A DNA stretch of 7,400 bases from Collinsella aerofaciens (GTDB lineage Bacteria > Actinomycetota > Coriobacteriia > Coriobacteriales > Coriobacteriaceae). The notes beneath the pieces were generated by a model. That model did not search any database and was not told the origin of the DNA. It worked only from the letters and a program-made list of their open reading frames with translations. Of the stretch, positions 6,300 to 7,400 are shown piece after piece. Position 1 is the stretch's first letter, and each line of letters begins with the position of its first letter. A program made the position numbers and the translations under genes. The stretch is from contig CAJMJM010000092.1 in NCBI GenBank assembly GCA_905213725.1, positions 1-7,400 on the forward strand, given 5' to 3'.

Positions 6300-7400
6300 A
6301 TGACCGAAGATATCCCCCTTGAAATCACTTCGAGCGACATGGCCAATCTGCCCATATTCATCGCCGTCCTTATCGTGGCCACCGTCGTCGTGCGCGTGTA
6401 TTTTTCAATCAAACACAATGAAAAGCCGCCCATTGCCCGCGTCTTTTGGTGCGCGACGCTCCTCATCCCGCTCGGCATGGTAGCTGCATGGATTACGAAT
6501 CAATTGCTCGTAAATGAGGACAATTCCCTATGGGTCCTTTCTTATTCGGCGCTCGGTGCTACCGCCGTCATACTTCTTGTCGAGCCCTTGGTTTCGGGAC
6601 TTATCGACCAAACCGATCTTGCGACGGGAACGGTTGCCTGTATTTGCCGTGACATCCTTGTCATCGCCGCTGTTTCAGCGCTCTCGTTCGTTTCACTCGA
6701 AATTGCCTGTAACGAAACGTTCTATCGCATTCCCGCCAACTCATTCGGGTTTTCCGTCGGGCTGCTCGCGACGGTTCTGCTCTCCCTTTATTTGCTGGGA
6801 CAGCGTCATGGAGGCGTCATGGCCCTCGTGCCCGTCGCCTGTTGCATCCTTGGCATTGCCGAGCACTTCGTCATAACGTTTAAAGGCGAGGCCATCCTGC
6901 CAAGCGATATCTTGGCCCTTGGCACCGCAATGGAAGTGAGCGAGGGATACGAGTTTACCTTTACCGCCGGAATCGTAACCTCTCTAGCCCTGCTGGAGAT
7001 TTCCCTGGGGCTTCTTTCGCTTATCCGACCGAGAAAGCTCCGTACGCCCACCCATGTCTTCCCCGCAATCGCCGCTAACCTCTGCGCTTTTCTGCTAGTG
7101 ACCGTTGTGGGGCTCTCGGGCTTTTCCAGCATCGACTTGGAGCAGGCGCTGAATTTTGGATTTGACCGTTGGCAGCCCATCACCACGTATGCGTCTCAGG
7201 GTTTTATCACTTCGTTCACCGAAATGGTCAACGAGTTGCCCATTGAGAAGCCCGAAGACTATACGCCCGATGAGGCGCAGAGCATCGAGCAGGAGCTCGC
7301 CGCCACCTACGACAGCACGTATGGCTCGAGCGAGCAGCGCGCGGCGGCCGTTGCCCAGTTCAATGAAATCAAGCCGACGATTGTTGCCGTCATGAATGAG
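6300..7400 (+). CDS. LtaS-like phosphoglycerol transferase / sulfatase-family membrane protein, N-terminal 367 residues (3' end outside window)
   Basis: Members of this alkaline-phosphatase-superfamily group transfer phosphoglycerol from phosphatidylglycerol to lipoteichoic acid or other envelope glycans outside the membrane. In the visible part, about eight hydrophobic segments lie near residues 16-36, 47-68, 78-98, 113-135, 149-167, 171-193, 223-242 and 253-275. Between the sixth and seventh is GEAILPSDILALG (196-208), a motif I recall from this family. After a charged linker (about 310-355), residues 357-367 read IKPTIVAVMNE, the typical entry into the catalytic domain; the final Glu367 aligns with the metal-binding Glu of S. 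aureus LtaS (LESF). The catalytic Thr and other metal ligands lie beyond the window. GAGG 7 nt upstream supports the start. It is divergent from uvrA. The membrane part has more helices than the five of S. aureus LtaS, so substrate and product are uncertain. Confidence 0.8.
   Translation, partial: MTEDIPLEITSSDMANLPIFIAVLIVATVVVRVYFSIKHNEKPPIARVFWCATLLIPLGMVAAWITNQLLVNEDNSLWVLSYSALGATAVILLVEPLVSGLIDQTDLATGTVACICRDILVIAAVSALSFVSLEIACNETFYRIPANSFGFSVGLLATVLLSLYLLGQRHGGVMALVPVACCILGIAEHFVITFKGEAILPSDILALGTAMEVSEGYEFTFTAGIVTSLALLEISLGLLSLIRPRKLRTPTHVFPAIAANLCAFLLVTVVGLSGFSSIDLEQALNFGFDRWQPITTYASQGFITSFTEMVNELPIEKPEDYTPDEAQSIEQELAATYDSTYGSSEQRAAAVAQFNEIKPTIVAVMNE

Noticed and set aside
6251..7186. 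Minus-strand open frames of 75 and 126 residues opposite the LtaS-like gene
   Set aside because: The plus strand encodes a clear membrane-protein pattern and family motifs over the same bases; the minus frames have none and no convincing start signals.
1..7400. CRISPR arrays, tRNA or rRNA genes, insertion sequences, phage or defence genes
   Set aside because: No regularly spaced repeats, cloverleaf-like sequences, transposase motifs or terminal repeats were found; all long stretches are explained by the five genes.

Overview
The window is bacterial chromosome, moderately GC-rich and densely coded. The Actinomycetota-type MurJ and the overall protein similarity suggest a gut Coriobacteriia close to Collinsella. 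That assignment rests on remembered similarity, not on a database search. There are five protein genes and no RNA genes, insertion sequences or CRISPR arrays. Only two intergenic gaps are of any size, 132 and 193 bases.

Minus strand, in transcription order: uvrA (6106 to 3227) encodes the damage-recognition ATPase of nucleotide excision repair. It is followed by a 10-bp perfect hairpin that probably ends its transcript. A short intergenic promoter region then leads into a tightly packed three-gene unit. This holds a YbaK/EbsC-type Cys-tRNA(Pro) deacylase (3094 to 2594), the lipid II flippase murJ (2590 to 908), and uvrC (901 leftwards, running off the window), the incision nuclease of the same repair pathway. 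murJ and uvrC lie in the same reading frame, and the murJ stop codon forms part of the probable uvrC ribosome binding site.

Plus strand: a divergent gene starts at 6300 and runs off the right edge. It encodes a polytopic membrane protein of the LtaS-like phosphoglycerol transferase (sulfatase-fold) family. The window ends on what is probably its first catalytic metal ligand.

The 193-bp divergent region (6107 to 6299) carries a good match to the Gram-positive LexA (SOS) box upstream of uvrA and an inverted repeat just ahead of the LtaS-like gene. Repair (uvrA, uvrC) and envelope synthesis (murJ, LtaS-like) are therefore interleaved. I see no dramatic new system. The most notable signals are an altered cysteine cluster in UvrC where the E. 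coli protein binds an iron-sulfur cluster, the LexA box, the murJ/uvrC junction, and non-standard cysteine sites in UvrA.
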